Below, piece after piece: positions 44,094 to 53,649 of a stretch of 64,000 bases of DNA. Each line of letters starts with the position of its first letter. Positions within the stretch are counted from its first letter, which is position 1. The DNA comes from Methylocella tundrae (lineage in GTDB: Bacteria > Pseudomonadota > Alphaproteobacteria > Rhizobiales > Beijerinckiaceae), in the NCBI RefSeq assembly GCF_901905185.1, contig NZ_CABFMQ020000075.1, forward strand, positions 35,163 to 99,162. The letters are read 5' to 3'. The position numbers were made by a program, and so were the translations under genes. The notes under the pieces are model-generated. The model saw only the letters and a program-made list of their open reading frames with translations, was not told the DNA's origin and did not search any database.

Positions 44094-45323
44094 ATGGAAC
44101 GCATCATTCAACTGCGGCAGGCCGTGGACGAGGCCGCCCGACCGCGCAGCATCGTCGTGCTTGGCGCAACAGGGTCGATCGGCCGATCGACGGCCGAGAT
44201 CATCAAGGGCGCTGACGGCGCCTTTACCGTCGAGGCGGTCGCCGGAGGGCGCGACGGCAGGGCGCTCGCCCAGGTCGCGCGTGAACTCGGCGCCAAATTC
44301 GCGGCGGTCGCCGACCCGGACGGCTATGCTGACCTCAAAGAAGCGTTGTCTGGAACCTCGATCGAGGCGGCGGCCGGCCCGCAGGCCGTGATCGAGGCGG
44401 CTTTGCATCAAGCCGACATCGTCATGGGCGCCATTGCCGGAACGGCCGGAGTGGCTCCGACCTTCGCGGCGCTCGCCGCCGGGCGCACCGTCGCCCTCGC
44501 CAACAAGGAGTGCCTCGTCTGCGCCGGGCACGCCTTCATGCGCCAGGCCGCCGCGTCGGGAACGCGCCTGCTGCCGGTCGACAGCGAGCATAATGCGATT
44601 TTCCAGGCGATGGGCGACGCCGATCTCGCCACCATCGAGATGATCACGCTGACCGCCTCCGGCGGACCGTTTCGAACCTGGACGGCCGACGAGATCGCCA
44701 GGGCGACGCCCGAGCAGGCGCTGAACCATCCGAACTGGGCTATGGGACCAAAGGTCACGATCGATTCCGCCGGGCTCATGAACAAAGGTCTTGAACTCAT
44801 CGAGGCGCATTATCTGTTCGGCGTCGAAGCCGCGCGGCTCGACGTTCTCGTGCACGCCCAGTCCGTGGTGCACGGTCTTGTCGCGTTTTCCGATGGCTCG
44901 GTGACGGCGGGGCTGGCCGCGCCCGACATGAAGGTGCCGATCGCGCATTGCCTCTCCCATCCGAAGCGCATTTCGACGAAAGCGCGCCGTCTCGATCTCG
45001 CGGGGGTCGGCCAATTGACATTCGAGCGTCCGGATTTCGAGCGGTTTCCCGCTTTGCGCGTCGCTTTGGACGCCTTGCGAATGGGCCGCGGACTTCCCAC
45101 TGTTTTGAATGCCGCCAACGAGATCGCGGTCGAGGCCTTTCTCAAAAGACTGATTTCTTTCCATGAGATCGCCCGAATGGTCGAGGAGGCTTGCAATTCG
45201 GCTCTGGCTGACGGCCTCGCGCGTGAGCCGGAATCGATTGAAGATGCGCTCGCCATCGATCAGGCGACGCGTGAGAGAGCGCGCTTTGCTCTCGCGGGCA
45301 GAGCGGGCGCCGCCGTCAACTGA
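44094..45323 (+). CDS. dxr: 1-deoxy-D-xylulose 5-phosphate reductoisomerase
   Basis: Dxr catalyses the committed step of the non-mevalonate isoprenoid pathway, which also feeds UppS. NADPH-binding VVLGATGSIGRST is followed by LANKECLVCAG, the metal-binding DSEHNAIFQ, and VTIDSAGLMNKGLELIEAHYLFG. The last part has LPTVLNAANEIAVEAFL. The 409 residues match the family. It follows cdsA by 195 bases in the conserved order. The first 15 residues before the core are slightly longer than in Escherichia coli. Confidence 0.96.
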   Translation: MERIIQLRQAVDEAARPRSIVVLGATGSIGRSTAEIIKGADGAFTVEAVAGGRDGRALAQVARELGAKFAAVADPDGYADLKEALSGTSIEAAAGPQAVIEAALHQADIVMGAIAGTAGVAPTFAALAAGRTVALANKECLVCAGHAFMRQAAASGTRLLPVDSEHNAIFQAMGDADLATIEMITLTASGGPFRTWTADEIARATPEQALNHPNWAMGPKVTIDSAGLMNKGLELIEAHYLFGVEAARLDVLVHAQSVVHGLVAFSDGSVTAGLAAPDMKVPIAHCLSHPKRISTKARRLDLAGVGQLTFERPDFERFPALRVALDALRMGRGLPTVLNAANEIAVEAFLKRLISFHEIARMVEEACNSALADGLAREPESIEDALAIDQATRERARFALAGRAGAAVN

Positions 45324-45484
45324 TCGCGGCGATCATTTGGAGCAAACCACAGACGCCGCCGCGCGGCCTTGATTAAGTTTTTGCAATTTCAGGAATTTTA
45401 GAAAACGCCCTAGCATGTTGTTTTACTGCATCTTCTCTATGCGAGCCGCCAAGCCGCATCGCTTGAAATGCTCCGGGAGCTGAA

Positions 45485-46630
45485 ATGACGATCCTTGCCC
45501 ATCTCTGGTCGGTCGCGGCCTATATCGTGCCGTTCATTTTCGTCCTGAGCCTCGTGGTTTTCTTCCATGAGCTCGGGCATTTTCTCGTCGGCCGCTGGTG
45601 CGGCGTGAAAGTCGACGCCTTTTCGCTGGGCTTCGGGCCGGAGCTTTTCCATTTCACTGACCGCCGCGGCACGCGCTGGCGCATCGGCGCTTTGCCGCTT
45701 GGCGGCTATGTCAAGTTTCATGGCGACGCGAATGGCGCCTCCATGACCGATGGCGCCGCCGCGGCCGCGATGTCACCCGAGGATCGCGCGGTCAGCTTTT
45801 TCGCGCAAAACGTATGGAAGCGCGCAGCCATCGTCGCTGCCGGCCCGATCGCCAACTTCATATTGGCGATCGTGATATTCACCGGCATTTATTTCATCAA
45901 CGGGCGCGCCTTGCTCGCGCCTCTGGTCGACGCCGTGACGGCGGGAAGCGCCGCCGAGGCGGCCGGATTCCTGCCCGGCGACCTCATCGTTTCGATCGAT
46001 GGCAAGAAGATCGAAAGCTTTGAGGACATGCAGCGCATCGTCCAGACGGCGAGCGACACGGCGCTGACCTTCGACGTCGATCGCGAGGGCAAGACGGTTG
46101 AACTCGTTGCGACTCCGCGCCGACGCGATATCTCGACGCCTTTCGGAACGACGCGGGTCGGCGTTCTCGGCGTCGAGACGCGCGCGAAGCCGGAAAATTG
46201 GCGCCTTCAGCGTTATGGCCTTGGCGAATCCTTCATGCGCGCGACCGGAGAGACCTGGTATGTCGTCGCGCGCACCGGCTCCTATCTCGGCGGGCTGGTG
46301 ATGGGGCGCGAGTCGGCTGATCAGCTCTCGGGACCAATCCGCATCGCCGAGGTTTCCGGCCAAATGGCCAAGATCGGCGTCGCGGCTCTCTTGAACCTTG
46401 CCGCCGTCCTGTCGATCTCGGTCGGGCTTTTGAACCTTATGCCGATCCCGCTCCTCGATGGCGGACATCTCTTCTACTATGCGGTCGAGGCTGTGCGGGG
46501 CAGGGCGCTGAACGAAAAAGCGCAGGAATTCGGCTTCAAGGTCGGGCTTACGCTGGTCGCGGGGTTGATGATCTTCGCGACCTATAATGACATTTTACGC
46601 TTGACGCGGCAGCTGATGCGCTGGGGCTGA
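45485..46630 (+). CDS. rseP: Site-2 zinc metalloprotease RseP
   Basis: This inner-membrane protease cuts anti-sigma factors and remnant signal peptides inside the membrane. The zinc site is H28-E29-x2-H32 in VVFFHELGHFL. The second motif NLMPIPLLDGGHL, with its metal-binding aspartate, lies near the C-terminus. One PDZ domain spans about 115-195 (AAGFLPGDLIVSIDGKKIESFEDM). The 381 residues and four helices are typical of alphaproteobacteria. It sits between dxr and bamA. Confidence 0.95.
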   Translation: MTILAHLWSVAAYIVPFIFVLSLVVFFHELGHFLVGRWCGVKVDAFSLGFGPELFHFTDRRGTRWRIGALPLGGYVKFHGDANGASMTDGAAAAAMSPEDRAVSFFAQNVWKRAAIVAAGPIANFILAIVIFTGIYFINGRALLAPLVDAVTAGSAAEAAGFLPGDLIVSIDGKKIESFEDMQRIVQTASDTALTFDVDREGKTVELVATPRRRDISTPFGTTRVGVLGVETRAKPENWRLQRYGLGESFMRATGETWYVVARTGSYLGGLVMGRESADQLSGPIRIAEVSGQMAKIGVAALLNLAAVLSISVGLLNLMPIPLLDGGHLFYYAVEAVRGRALNEKAQEFGFKVGLTLVAGLMIFATYNDILRLTRQLMRWG

Positions 46631-46657
46631 GCGCCGCGGCTCCATTGATGCAAAGCA

Positions 46658-46675
46658 TTAACTTTAACGGTTAAC
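46658..46675. promoter_or_regulatory. Triple TTAAC cluster upstream of bamA
   Basis: TTAA occurs at 46658, 46664 and 46671, each followed by C, about 215-230 bases before bamA. It resembles half-sites of the CtrA type, but spacings (N2, N3, N9) do not fit the N7 consensus. Confidence 0.2.
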
Positions 46676-46886
46676 CTTCTACTCACCGCAAAGCGTGTCT
46701 TGATCGCCACGCCTTGTCCAAAACGCCGCGTTCGGGTGAATCTTGATTTGCAGCGAGGGGCAAAGCTTGTAGAAGCAGAGCTGAGGGTTTGCGAGTCGGC
46801 GTCTGCCACGCCCTAAAGCCAGTTGCATCAAACTCTGGCGTTCGGGCGGCAGTCGGCGGGAGCGCGCGTGGTGGAGACCGGTCTTA

Positions 46887-49334
46887 ATGCTGTCTGTGCG
46901 TCGTCAAATGAACCGGCTTTTTGTCACCGTGCTCGCCCTTGCGTGGCTGATCGGCGCGCTGCCGGCCGCCGCTGCGGGCGTTTCGGTGCAGGGCAACAAG
47001 CGCATCGACACCGAGACGATCCAATCCTATTTCAGCGGCTCCGATCAGGATGCGATCAACAAGGGCGTGAAAGCTCTTTACGCCACTGGCTTGTTCTCTA
47101 ATGTCCGCGTCCTCCATGAAGGCGGCCGCGTCGTCATTGCAGTGACAGAAAATAACGTCATCAATCGCGTCGCCTTCGAGGGAAACAGCAAGGTCAAGAC
47201 AGAAACGCTGGCGTCTGAAATTCAGTCCAAGTCGCGCGGGCCTTACAGTCAGGCGACGGTCGACGCCGACATCGAGCGGATCAAGGACGCATATCGCCGG
47301 TCTGGCCGCGCCGCAGCGAAGGTGACGGCCCGCACCGTGGATTTGCCAAATGGCACGATGGATGTGGTGTTCACCGTCGACGAAGGCGAGAAGACTGGCA
47401 TCAAGACCATCAATTTCGTCGGCAATCATGTTTATTCTTCCGACAAGCTGCGTGATCTCATGCAGACGACGGAAATGAACTTCATGTCCTTCTTCAAGAC
47501 GTCCGACGTCTACGACCCGGACAAGATCGCGTCTGACCTCGAGCTGATCCGTCGGTTCTATCTGAAAAATGGCTACGCCGATTTTCGCGTGATCGGCTCG
47601 GACGCGCAATATAATCCGGAAGCTGGCGGCTACATCATCACCATCACCGTCGAGGAGGGTCCCCAATATACGGTTGGATCCGTCGACGTTGAGTCCCACC
47701 TGCCAACGCTCGACGCGGCGACATTGCGGCCGCTTGTGCGCTTCTCCGCGGGGCAGACCTACAACGGCGATCTCGTCGAAAAGACCACGGACGCCCTGAC
47801 CAAGGAAGTCACCACCCACGGTTACGCCTTCTCGCAGGTGCGGCCGCGCGGCGATCGTGATCCTGCGACGCGCACCGTCGCCATCGTTTTTGTCGTCGAG
47901 GAAGGTCCGCGCGTCTACATCGAGCGCATCGTCATCCGCGGCAACACGAGAACGCGCGATTATGTCATCAGGCGCGAGTTCGAGCTCGGCGAAGGCGACG
48001 CCTATAATCGTGTGCTCATCGAGCGCGCGGAGCGGCGCCTCAACAATCTCGGCTACTTCAAGAAGGTGAAGATCACCAACGAGCAGGGCTCCGCGCCGGA
48101 TCGCGTCATCGTTGTCGTCGACGTCGAAGATCAGCCGACCGGCTCGCTGTCGGTGTCCGGCGGCTACTCGACTTCGGACGGCTTCATCGCCGAAGTCGCC
48201 GTGACGGAAACCAATTTCATGGGACGCGGGCAATATGTGCGCCTCTCGGTCTCCGAGGGACAATATGCGCGCGGCGTCGAACTCAACTTTACCGAGCCCT
48301 ATTTTCTCGGTAACCGTCTCGCCGCGGGCTTCGATCTCTATGCGAAGCAATCGAGCGTCAATCAGTATTCCTATTATACGAATTTCGTCACTGGCGGCAC
48401 GGTGCGCTTCGGCCTGCCTATCACCGACGAGCTCACCTTCTCTCCCCGTTATTCGATCTATAATACGAATATCTCGATCCCGAACTCAGCGCAGTTCCCC
48501 TACAACGATTGTACTTACCCTCTCTGGGGAACGACGCCAGGCTACAACTGGACGGTTCCGAATTATTACAATAGCTGCCTGAACAACGGCGAAGCTTCGC
48601 TGGCGCTCAAAGAGGCGCAGGGGAACACGCTGACGTCCATGTTTGGCTATTCGCTTTCGTACAATACGCTGGACAACAACAAAAATCCGACGGGCGGCAT
48701 CCTGGCGGAGCTGCGGCAGGACATCGCCGGCGCCGGCGGTCAATCGCAGTTCGTGCGCACGACCGGCGACATTCGCTACTACCACGAGATCATGGACCAG
48801 ATAGTCGGCGTCATTCACGTGCAGGGCGGCGAGATCTTCGGCTTTGGCGGCAATCCGCTCCGCATCGTAGATAATTTCAATCTTGGTCCGAGCCTTGTGC
48901 GCGGTTTCGCTCCGAACGGCCTTGGTCCTCGCGACGTGTCGAGCGGCTATTACTACTCTCAGGGTAATGCGCTTGGCGGAACCAGCTATTTCGGCGGCAG
49001 CGCCGAAGTGCAATTCCCGATCCCCTATCTGCCACGGGATATTGGCCTTAAGGGCGCGCTATTCGCGGATGCCGGCAGCCTGTGGGGCTTCACTGGCAAA
49101 ACGAATTTCAGCCCGAATGGCACTTGCACGCTGAATGACATGCCTCCGCTCTATACCCAGAGCAACTGCATTGTCTTGGGCGGGGCCGCCATGACCATTC
49201 GCTCATCGCTTGGCGCTTCGCTTATCTGGCAGTCGCCCTTGGGTCCGATCCGGTTCGACTTCGCGAAGGCCGTGACCAAGAGCAATGCTGACCAGACCCA
49301 GTTCTTCCGGTTCACCGGCGGCACGAGCTTTTGA
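46887..49334 (+). CDS. bamA: Outer membrane protein assembly factor BamA
   Basis: BamA is the core of the machine that inserts beta-barrels, including the porins at 1.7-4.5 kb. A signal peptide ends near residue 30 (ALPAAAA). Five POTRA domains follow to about residue 350, then the 16-strand barrel. The conserved lid-lock motif appears as LVRGFAPNGLGPRD, and the protein ends in FTGGTSF with the required terminal Phe. An extracellular loop near 530-560 contains cysteines (NDCTYPLW and NSCLNN). The 815 residues are normal. A second ATG at codon 8 is an alternative start. Confidence 0.96.
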   Translation: MLSVRRQMNRLFVTVLALAWLIGALPAAAAGVSVQGNKRIDTETIQSYFSGSDQDAINKGVKALYATGLFSNVRVLHEGGRVVIAVTENNVINRVAFEGNSKVKTETLASEIQSKSRGPYSQATVDADIERIKDAYRRSGRAAAKVTARTVDLPNGTMDVVFTVDEGEKTGIKTINFVGNHVYSSDKLRDLMQTTEMNFMSFFKTSDVYDPDKIASDLELIRRFYLKNGYADFRVIGSDAQYNPEAGGYIITITVEEGPQYTVGSVDVESHLPTLDAATLRPLVRFSAGQTYNGDLVEKTTDALTKEVTTHGYAFSQVRPRGDRDPATRTVAIVFVVEEGPRVYIERIVIRGNTRTRDYVIRREFELGEGDAYNRVLIERAERRLNNLGYFKKVKITNEQGSAPDRVIVVVDVEDQPTGSLSVSGGYSTSDGFIAEVAVTETNFMGRGQYVRLSVSEGQYARGVELNFTEPYFLGNRLAAGFDLYAKQSSVNQYSYYTNFVTGGTVRFGLPITDELTFSPRYSIYNTNISIPNSAQFPYNDCTYPLWGTTPGYNWTVPNYYNSCLNNGEASLALKEAQGNTLTSMFGYSLSYNTLDNNKNPTGGILAELRQDIAGAGGQSQFVRTTGDIRYYHEIMDQIVGVIHVQGGEIFGFGGNPLRIVDNFNLGPSLVRGFAPNGLGPRDVSSGYYYSQGNALGGTSYFGGSAEVQFPIPYLPRDIGLKGALFADAGSLWGFTGKTNFSPNGTCTLNDMPPLYTQSNCIVLGGAAMTIRSSLGASLIWQSPLGPIRFDFAKAVTKSNADQTQFFRFTGGTSF

Positions 49335-49651
49335 GCCACGAATCCGGGCGCCACGGCCATTGGCGCCCGTATGCCTGGCTTAAGCCGACGATCTGAGTGG
49401 GGCCGCGGTCCCTGGCGAGTAATTTTAGCCTCTCTTTCGCGAAAAGAGCTGGTGTATTCGTCAGGGCGATGCGGCGTCGATACGTTGCCGGATCCCATGG
49501 AATCGAAATGCGTGACGATCTCATTGTGTGGTACGCATTCCTTTGACGAGAGCCTCTAGCTGGCCTTGTTTGAAACGCGCGGGACGTTTCGGATGAACCA
49601 TTTCCGGACGCGGTCGTCTGATTTGCTTTTTCGCCTCCGCGCGGGCGCTGA
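49335..49651. other. Intergenic region between bamA and lpxD
   Basis: These 317 bases hold a hairpin at 49345-49369 and otherwise no recognised gene. No skp/ompH gene is present here. Confidence 0.5.
49345..49369 (+). terminator. Hairpin after bamA
   Basis: CGGGCGCCA and TGGCGCCCG form a perfect 9-bp stem with a 7-base loop about 11 bases after the bamA stop. No T-run follows, so it may be a weak terminator or a 3'-end stabiliser. Confidence 0.45.
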
Positions 49652-50698
49652 ATGAGTGATCCGCTTTTCTTCTTGAGAGCCATGCAGCTCTCGCTCGCTG
49701 ACATCATCGCCCTCACTGGAGCGGCGGTCGCCGATGGCAGTGATTTGACGCTCTTGGTCCATGGGGCGGCGCCTTTCGATGAAGCTGAATCCGGCGATCT
49801 GACCTTCTTCGCGCATCCAGAGCGTCTCGATCTTCTTCAGGAAACCAACGCCACGGCGTGCTTCGTGACGGATCGTTTCGCGGGTCGCGTCCCGGCCCCG
49901 ACGGTGGCGCTGGTGACGGAGCGCCCGGAGCACGCCTTTGCGCTCGCCCTCGCGCGGATGTTTCCTTCGGCGCTCCGGCCGATCTCCTTGTTCGCCGCGA
50001 CCGGGGTCAATCCTGGCGCGTCCGTCCATCCGGAGGCGCGTCTTGAGCCTGGGGTCATCATTGATCCGGGAGTTGTAATCGGGCCTCGCGCCGAGATCGG
50101 CTCCGGTTCGATCATCGCGGCCAATAGCGTTATCGGAGCTGGCGTTCGCGTCGGCCGGGACTGTTCGATCGGGGCGCAGGCGACGCTGACCAATGCGCTG
50201 GTCGGCAATCGGGTTCATCTGCATGCGGGCGCGCGCATAGGCCAAGCGGGGTCACGGCGCAGTGAGATTGGTCTCATGCATTCAGACGCGCTCGCAATGC
50301 CCCAGATCGGCCGCGTCATCATTCAAGATGACGTCGAAATCGGGGCCAATGCGACGATCGATCGAGGCTTCGCCCGCGATACAGTGATCGGTGAAGCGTC
50401 CAAAATCGGCAATCTCGCCCAAGTTGGTCCGGATGTCTCGATTGGACGCAAATGCTGGATTTCGCCGCAGGTGATGATTGGCGCTTCGGCGCACATAGGC
50501 GATTTCGTCTGCGTGGGAGCGCAGTCCGGCGTCGGGGAAAGTCTGCGAATAGGGTCCGGCGTGCGTATTTCCGCGCAGTCGGGAGTCGGGACGGATGTTC
50601 CGGCTGGAGCCCATTACGCCGGCGCCCCCGCGCGGCCGTTGCGCCGTTGGCTGCGCGCCCTCGCGATCGTCGAGCGATTGACGCGCGGAAAAAATTGA
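49652..50698 (+). CDS. lpxD: UDP-3-O-acylglucosamine N-acyltransferase
   Basis: LpxD adds the second acyl chain in lipid A synthesis. An N-terminal uridine-binding domain ([18 protein letters not shown]) precedes a left-handed beta-helix of hexapeptide repeats ([20 protein letters not shown] and onward). The acceptor-site part [34 protein letters not shown] follows. The 348 residues are standard. It lies between bamA and fabZ as usual. The C-terminus ends in a basic tail. Confidence 0.94.
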   Translation: MSDPLFFLRAMQLSLADIIALTGAAVADGSDLTLLVHGAAPFDEAESGDLTFFAHPERLDLLQETNATACFVTDRFAGRVPAPTVALVTERPEHAFALALARMFPSALRPISLFAATGVNPGASVHPEARLEPGVIIDPGVVIGPRAEIGSGSIIAANSVIGAGVRVGRDCSIGAQATLTNALVGNRVHLHAGARIGQAGSRRSEIGLMHSDALAMPQIGRVIIQDDVEIGANATIDRGFARDTVIGEASKIGNLAQVGPDVSIGRKCWISPQVMIGASAHIGDFVCVGAQSGVGESLRIGSGVRISAQSGVGTDVPAGAHYAGAPARPLRRWLRALAIVERLTRGKN

Positions 50699-50823
50699 CG
50701 TCTGGCGAGGCTTGGGCTGGTTTTTCGTCGTTTCGACCTTGATCCCCTTTGCCTGAAGATGCTCAAAGGAGATGTCACGGAAAAGTAGCGTCGCACACAA
50801 GAAGTGAGGGCAAAAGCGTCAAG

Positions 50824-51303
50824 ATGAACGAGCCGGAGGCGACACTTGAATCATTTGATATTCTGCAGCTGTTGAAATATCTGCCGCATCGTTATCCGTT
50901 TCTGCTGGTCGACCGGATCGTTGAGGCGAGAGGCGATGCGTTCGGCGTCGGCGTCAAGAATGTCAGCATCAACGAGCCGCAATTTCAGGGTCATTTTCCC
51001 GGCCGCCCCGTCATGCCGGGCGTGCTTTTGATCGAGGGAATGGCGCAAACGGCTGGCGCGCTGTGCATCAGGGCCCACACCCGGGACCGCGCGGTCCCGC
51101 CGCTCGTTTATTTCATGAGCATAGACAAGGCGAAGTTCCGCAAGCCTGTGTTGCCAGGCGATCGCGTCGAGTTTCACATGACCAAAACCAATAACCGCCG
51201 CAATATGTGGTGGTATTCGGGCAAGGCTTTCGTCGATAGCGTTCTCGTATGCGAGGCGGAGATCGCCGCGATGATCGCGGAGGATGGCGGGGCCGGGAGA
51301 TAA
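50824..51303 (+). CDS. fabZ: 3-hydroxyacyl-ACP dehydratase FabZ
   Basis: FabZ removes water from 3-hydroxyacyl-ACP in fatty-acid synthesis and competes with the lipid A enzymes for the same substrate. The hot-dog fold protein has [13 protein letters not shown] with the catalytic His, [22 protein letters not shown] with the catalytic acid, and [15 protein letters not shown]. From the ATG at 50824 it is 159 residues and starts as the family does. Longer readings to 50749 are unlike homologues. Unusually, lpxA does not follow. Confidence 0.95.
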   Translation: MNEPEATLESFDILQLLKYLPHRYPFLLVDRIVEARGDAFGVGVKNVSINEPQFQGHFPGRPVMPGVLLIEGMAQTAGALCIRAHTRDRAVPPLVYFMSIDKAKFRKPVLPGDRVEFHMTKTNNRRNMWWYSGKAFVDSVLVCEAEIAAMIAEDGGAGR

Positions 51304-51403
51304 CGGCGATTCGTCCGCCGGGAAAAAGCTAAGAACGGGCGGCAAGACGCCGGCTTGACGGTTTCACAAAAGGGACGCTGGACAAGAAATGGGAGGCGCG
51401 TTC

Positions 51404-52375
51404 ATGGTCAAGGCTGTTCGCGTTCACGAAACTGGCGGGCCGGAGGCGATGCGCGTCGAGGAGATCGAGCTGCCGCCGCCGGGGCGCGGCGAGGTCCTCA
51501 TTCGCAATCACGCCATTGGCGTCAATTTTATCGATGTCTATTTCCGTAAGGGCGATTATCCCGCGCCTTCCCCTTTTACGCCGGGCAATGAATCGGCCGG
51601 CGAAGTGATCGAAGTCGGCAAAGGGGTCAAAAGCGTCAAGGTCGGCGATCGGGTGGCCTCCCTTGCGACTCTCGGCGGCTATGCCGAGGCGCGTATCGTC
51701 AACGAGGATCGCTTGATCAAATTGCCGAAAGGCTTTCCTTACGACGTCGCGGCGGCGATGCTGCTGAAAGGGCTCACGGCGCAGTATCTGGTGCGTCGAA
51801 CGTTCAAGGTGAAGGCGGGCGACACGATCCTCGTCCATGCCGCGGCGGGCGGCGTCGGCCTCATCCTTTGCCAATGGGCGAGGGCGCTTGGCGCCCATGT
51901 CATCGGCACGGTCGGCACGCGCGAGAAGGCGAAGCTCGCCAAAAAAGCCGGAGCGAGACATGTGATCCTCTACCGGGAGGAGGATTTTGCCGCGCGGGTC
52001 AAGGAGATCACGAAGGGCGCTCTGTGCGACGTCGTCTATGACGGCGTCGGAAAAGCGACCTTCCCCGCCTCGCTTGATTGCCTGAAGCCGCTTGGCATGT
52101 TCGTCAGCTTCGGCTCGGCCTCAGGTCCGATCGAGGCCTTCGACATCGGGCTGCTGGCCGCCAAAGGTTCGCTGTTCGCAACGCGGCCTTCGCTCAATAC
52201 TTATGCCGCTAAACGCGAGGATTTCGTCAAGATGGCGCGCGATCTGCTGCGCGTCGTCAAAAACGGCGATGTCACGATACCCTTGCACGGAACCTATCCG
52301 CTGGACGATGTCGCCAGTGTGCACCGCGCCCTCGAAGCGCGCGAGACGACCGGCGCGATGGTGCTCATTCCTTGA
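51404..52375 (+). CDS. Quinone oxidoreductase (zinc-free MDR family)
   Basis: This is an NADPH-dependent quinone reductase of the medium-chain dehydrogenase family. It has the GroES-like half with NHAIGVNFIDVYFRKGDYP and the Rossmann half with VHAAAGGVGLILCQWARALG. The zinc-binding cysteines of alcohol dehydrogenases are missing, as expected for QOR. The 323-residue start is set at ATG 51404, which has GGGAGG 7 bases before it. The earlier ATG at 51389 lies upstream of that ribosome site. It occupies the place where lpxA normally follows fabZ. Confidence 0.9.
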   Translation: MVKAVRVHETGGPEAMRVEEIELPPPGRGEVLIRNHAIGVNFIDVYFRKGDYPAPSPFTPGNESAGEVIEVGKGVKSVKVGDRVASLATLGGYAEARIVNEDRLIKLPKGFPYDVAAAMLLKGLTAQYLVRRTFKVKAGDTILVHAAAGGVGLILCQWARALGAHVIGTVGTREKAKLAKKAGARHVILYREEDFAARVKEITKGALCDVVYDGVGKATFPASLDCLKPLGMFVSFGSASGPIEAFDIGLLAAKGSLFATRPSLNTYAAKREDFVKMARDLLRVVKNGDVTIPLHGTYPLDDVASVHRALEARETTGAMVLIP

Positions 52376-52426
52376 TGACGCTGGCCTGGATCAGGCTGGC
52401 GCCCGGACGCCGAGAGACTCGCCGCT

Positions 52427-53173
52427 ATGGAATGGCGTGATGAGAGCCTCATCATCGGATTGAAGAAATATGGCGAGACGAGCGTTATCGTCGAGGCGAT
52501 GACGCGCGCGCATGGCCGCCATCTTGGTCTCGTCAAGGGCGGCAGATCCCGGAAAATGCAAGCCTTTCTGCAGCCAGGCAATAGCGCAGACCTCGTCTGG
52601 CGCGCCCGGCTCGACGAGCATTTAGGCTTCTTCGCCGTTGAGCCGACACGGTTGCGCACAGCGCGCCTGATGGCGAGCGCGGAGGCGCTGCACGCCATCG
52701 GCCTCATCGGCGCCCTGCTACGGCTGCTGGCCGAGCGCGACCCCCACCCAGACCTTTATGACGCGGCGACGTTCATCGCCGATCATATCGATGATGATGA
52801 GCTTCCAGCTCTGATCGTGCGGCTCGAAGTCGATATTCTGACCGAGACCGGGTTCGGGCTCGATCTTTCCCGCTGCGCGGCGACGGGCGACACGCGTGAT
52901 CTCGTCTATGTGTCGCCGAAATCGGGCCGGGCGGTCTCATCGGGAGCGGGGGAGCCCTATCGCGGCCGTCTCCTGCCGCTGCCGCCCTTTTTGCGCCAGG
53001 GCGGCGATCCGTATGAAGAAAGCAGCCCGAGCCCCGGCGATATTCGCGACGGCTTCAGGCTCACCGAATTTTTTCTTATTCGCGATGTTTTCGGACCGCG
53101 CGGCCTCGGCCTGCCGGAGGCGCGATCCGCCTATCTCGCCGAACTCGCCAAGCGCGCCGACTGGGGCCAATAA
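52427..53173 (+). CDS. recO: DNA repair protein RecO
   Basis: RecO helps load RecA on gaps in the RecFOR pathway and binds single-stranded DNA. The 248-residue protein shows an N-terminal OB fold (MEWRDESLIIGLKKYGETSVIVEAMTRAHGRHLGLVKGG and WRARLDEHLG) and a helical C-terminal domain with FGLDLSRCAATG and YVSPKSGRAVSSGAG. The alphaproteobacterial form lacks the four-cysteine zinc site found in some RecO proteins. It ends at the convergent rpmG. Confidence 0.93.
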   Translation: MEWRDESLIIGLKKYGETSVIVEAMTRAHGRHLGLVKGGRSRKMQAFLQPGNSADLVWRARLDEHLGFFAVEPTRLRTARLMASAEALHAIGLIGALLRLLAERDPHPDLYDAATFIADHIDDDELPALIVRLEVDILTETGFGLDLSRCAATGDTRDLVYVSPKSGRAVSSGAGEPYRGRLLPLPPFLRQGGDPYEESSPSPGDIRDGFRLTEFFLIRDVFGPRGLGLPEARSAYLAELAKRADWGQ

Positions 53174-53207
53174 AAATGTCTCCGATTTTCTGAGAATCGG
53201 AGACATT
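53172..53207 (-). terminator. Terminator between convergent recO and rpmG
   Basis: AATGTCTCCGATT and AATCGGAGACATT form a perfect 13-bp stem with a 7-base loop. On the minus strand a T-run follows, so it ends the rpmG transcript. On the plus strand it lies right after the recO stop without a T-run. Confidence 0.8.
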
Positions 53208-53277
53208 CCCGACTTTTCCATTCGCCGCGCGGCCAGCCACACGGGCGCGCCCCAACGCGTCGCAGAACTGTCAGAGG

Positions 53278-53445
53278 CTACTTGATCTTGGTTTCCTTGA
53301 ACTCAACGTGCTTGCGCACGACAGGATCATATTTCTTGAACGTCAGCTTCTCGGTCTTCGTCCGCGCGTTCTTTTTAGTGACATAGAAATAGCCCGTGTC
53401 CGCCGTGGACAGGAGCTTGATCTTGAGCATTGCGGCCTTGGCCAT
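53278..53445 (-). CDS. rpmG: Ribosomal protein bL33
   Basis: This 55-residue basic protein reads [20 protein letters not shown], then [20 protein letters not shown] and [15 protein letters not shown]. This is the bL33 family of the large ribosomal subunit. It is the cysteine-free form, so it does not depend on zinc. AAGGA lies 8 bases before the ATG. It stands alone between the convergent recO and the MFS gene. Confidence 0.96.
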   Translation of the reverse strand: MAKAAMLKIKLLSTADTGYFYVTKKNARTKTEKLTFKKYDPVVRKHVEFKETKIK

Positions 53446-53649
53446 CGAAGCAGTCCTTTAGGGCGTGACGCCGGAAAGTCGCAGACTTTTCGGATGCTGT
53501 CACACGTTGAAACGAGACGTTAAAGAAACATGATGATTCAATGCTGAACCATCATGTTTCGGATGCGGCGCTACGCCCCGCGCCCAAGCCAAAGGCTTAG
53601 GGGGCGAAGATTTCTGAAAGTCGCGACCATAAGGATCGCGGCCCACTTG

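Noticed and set aside
46884..48350. Open frame of 488 codons on the minus strand opposite bamA
   Set aside because: It lies wholly within the POTRA part of bamA and has no recognisable domain; explained by codon bias.
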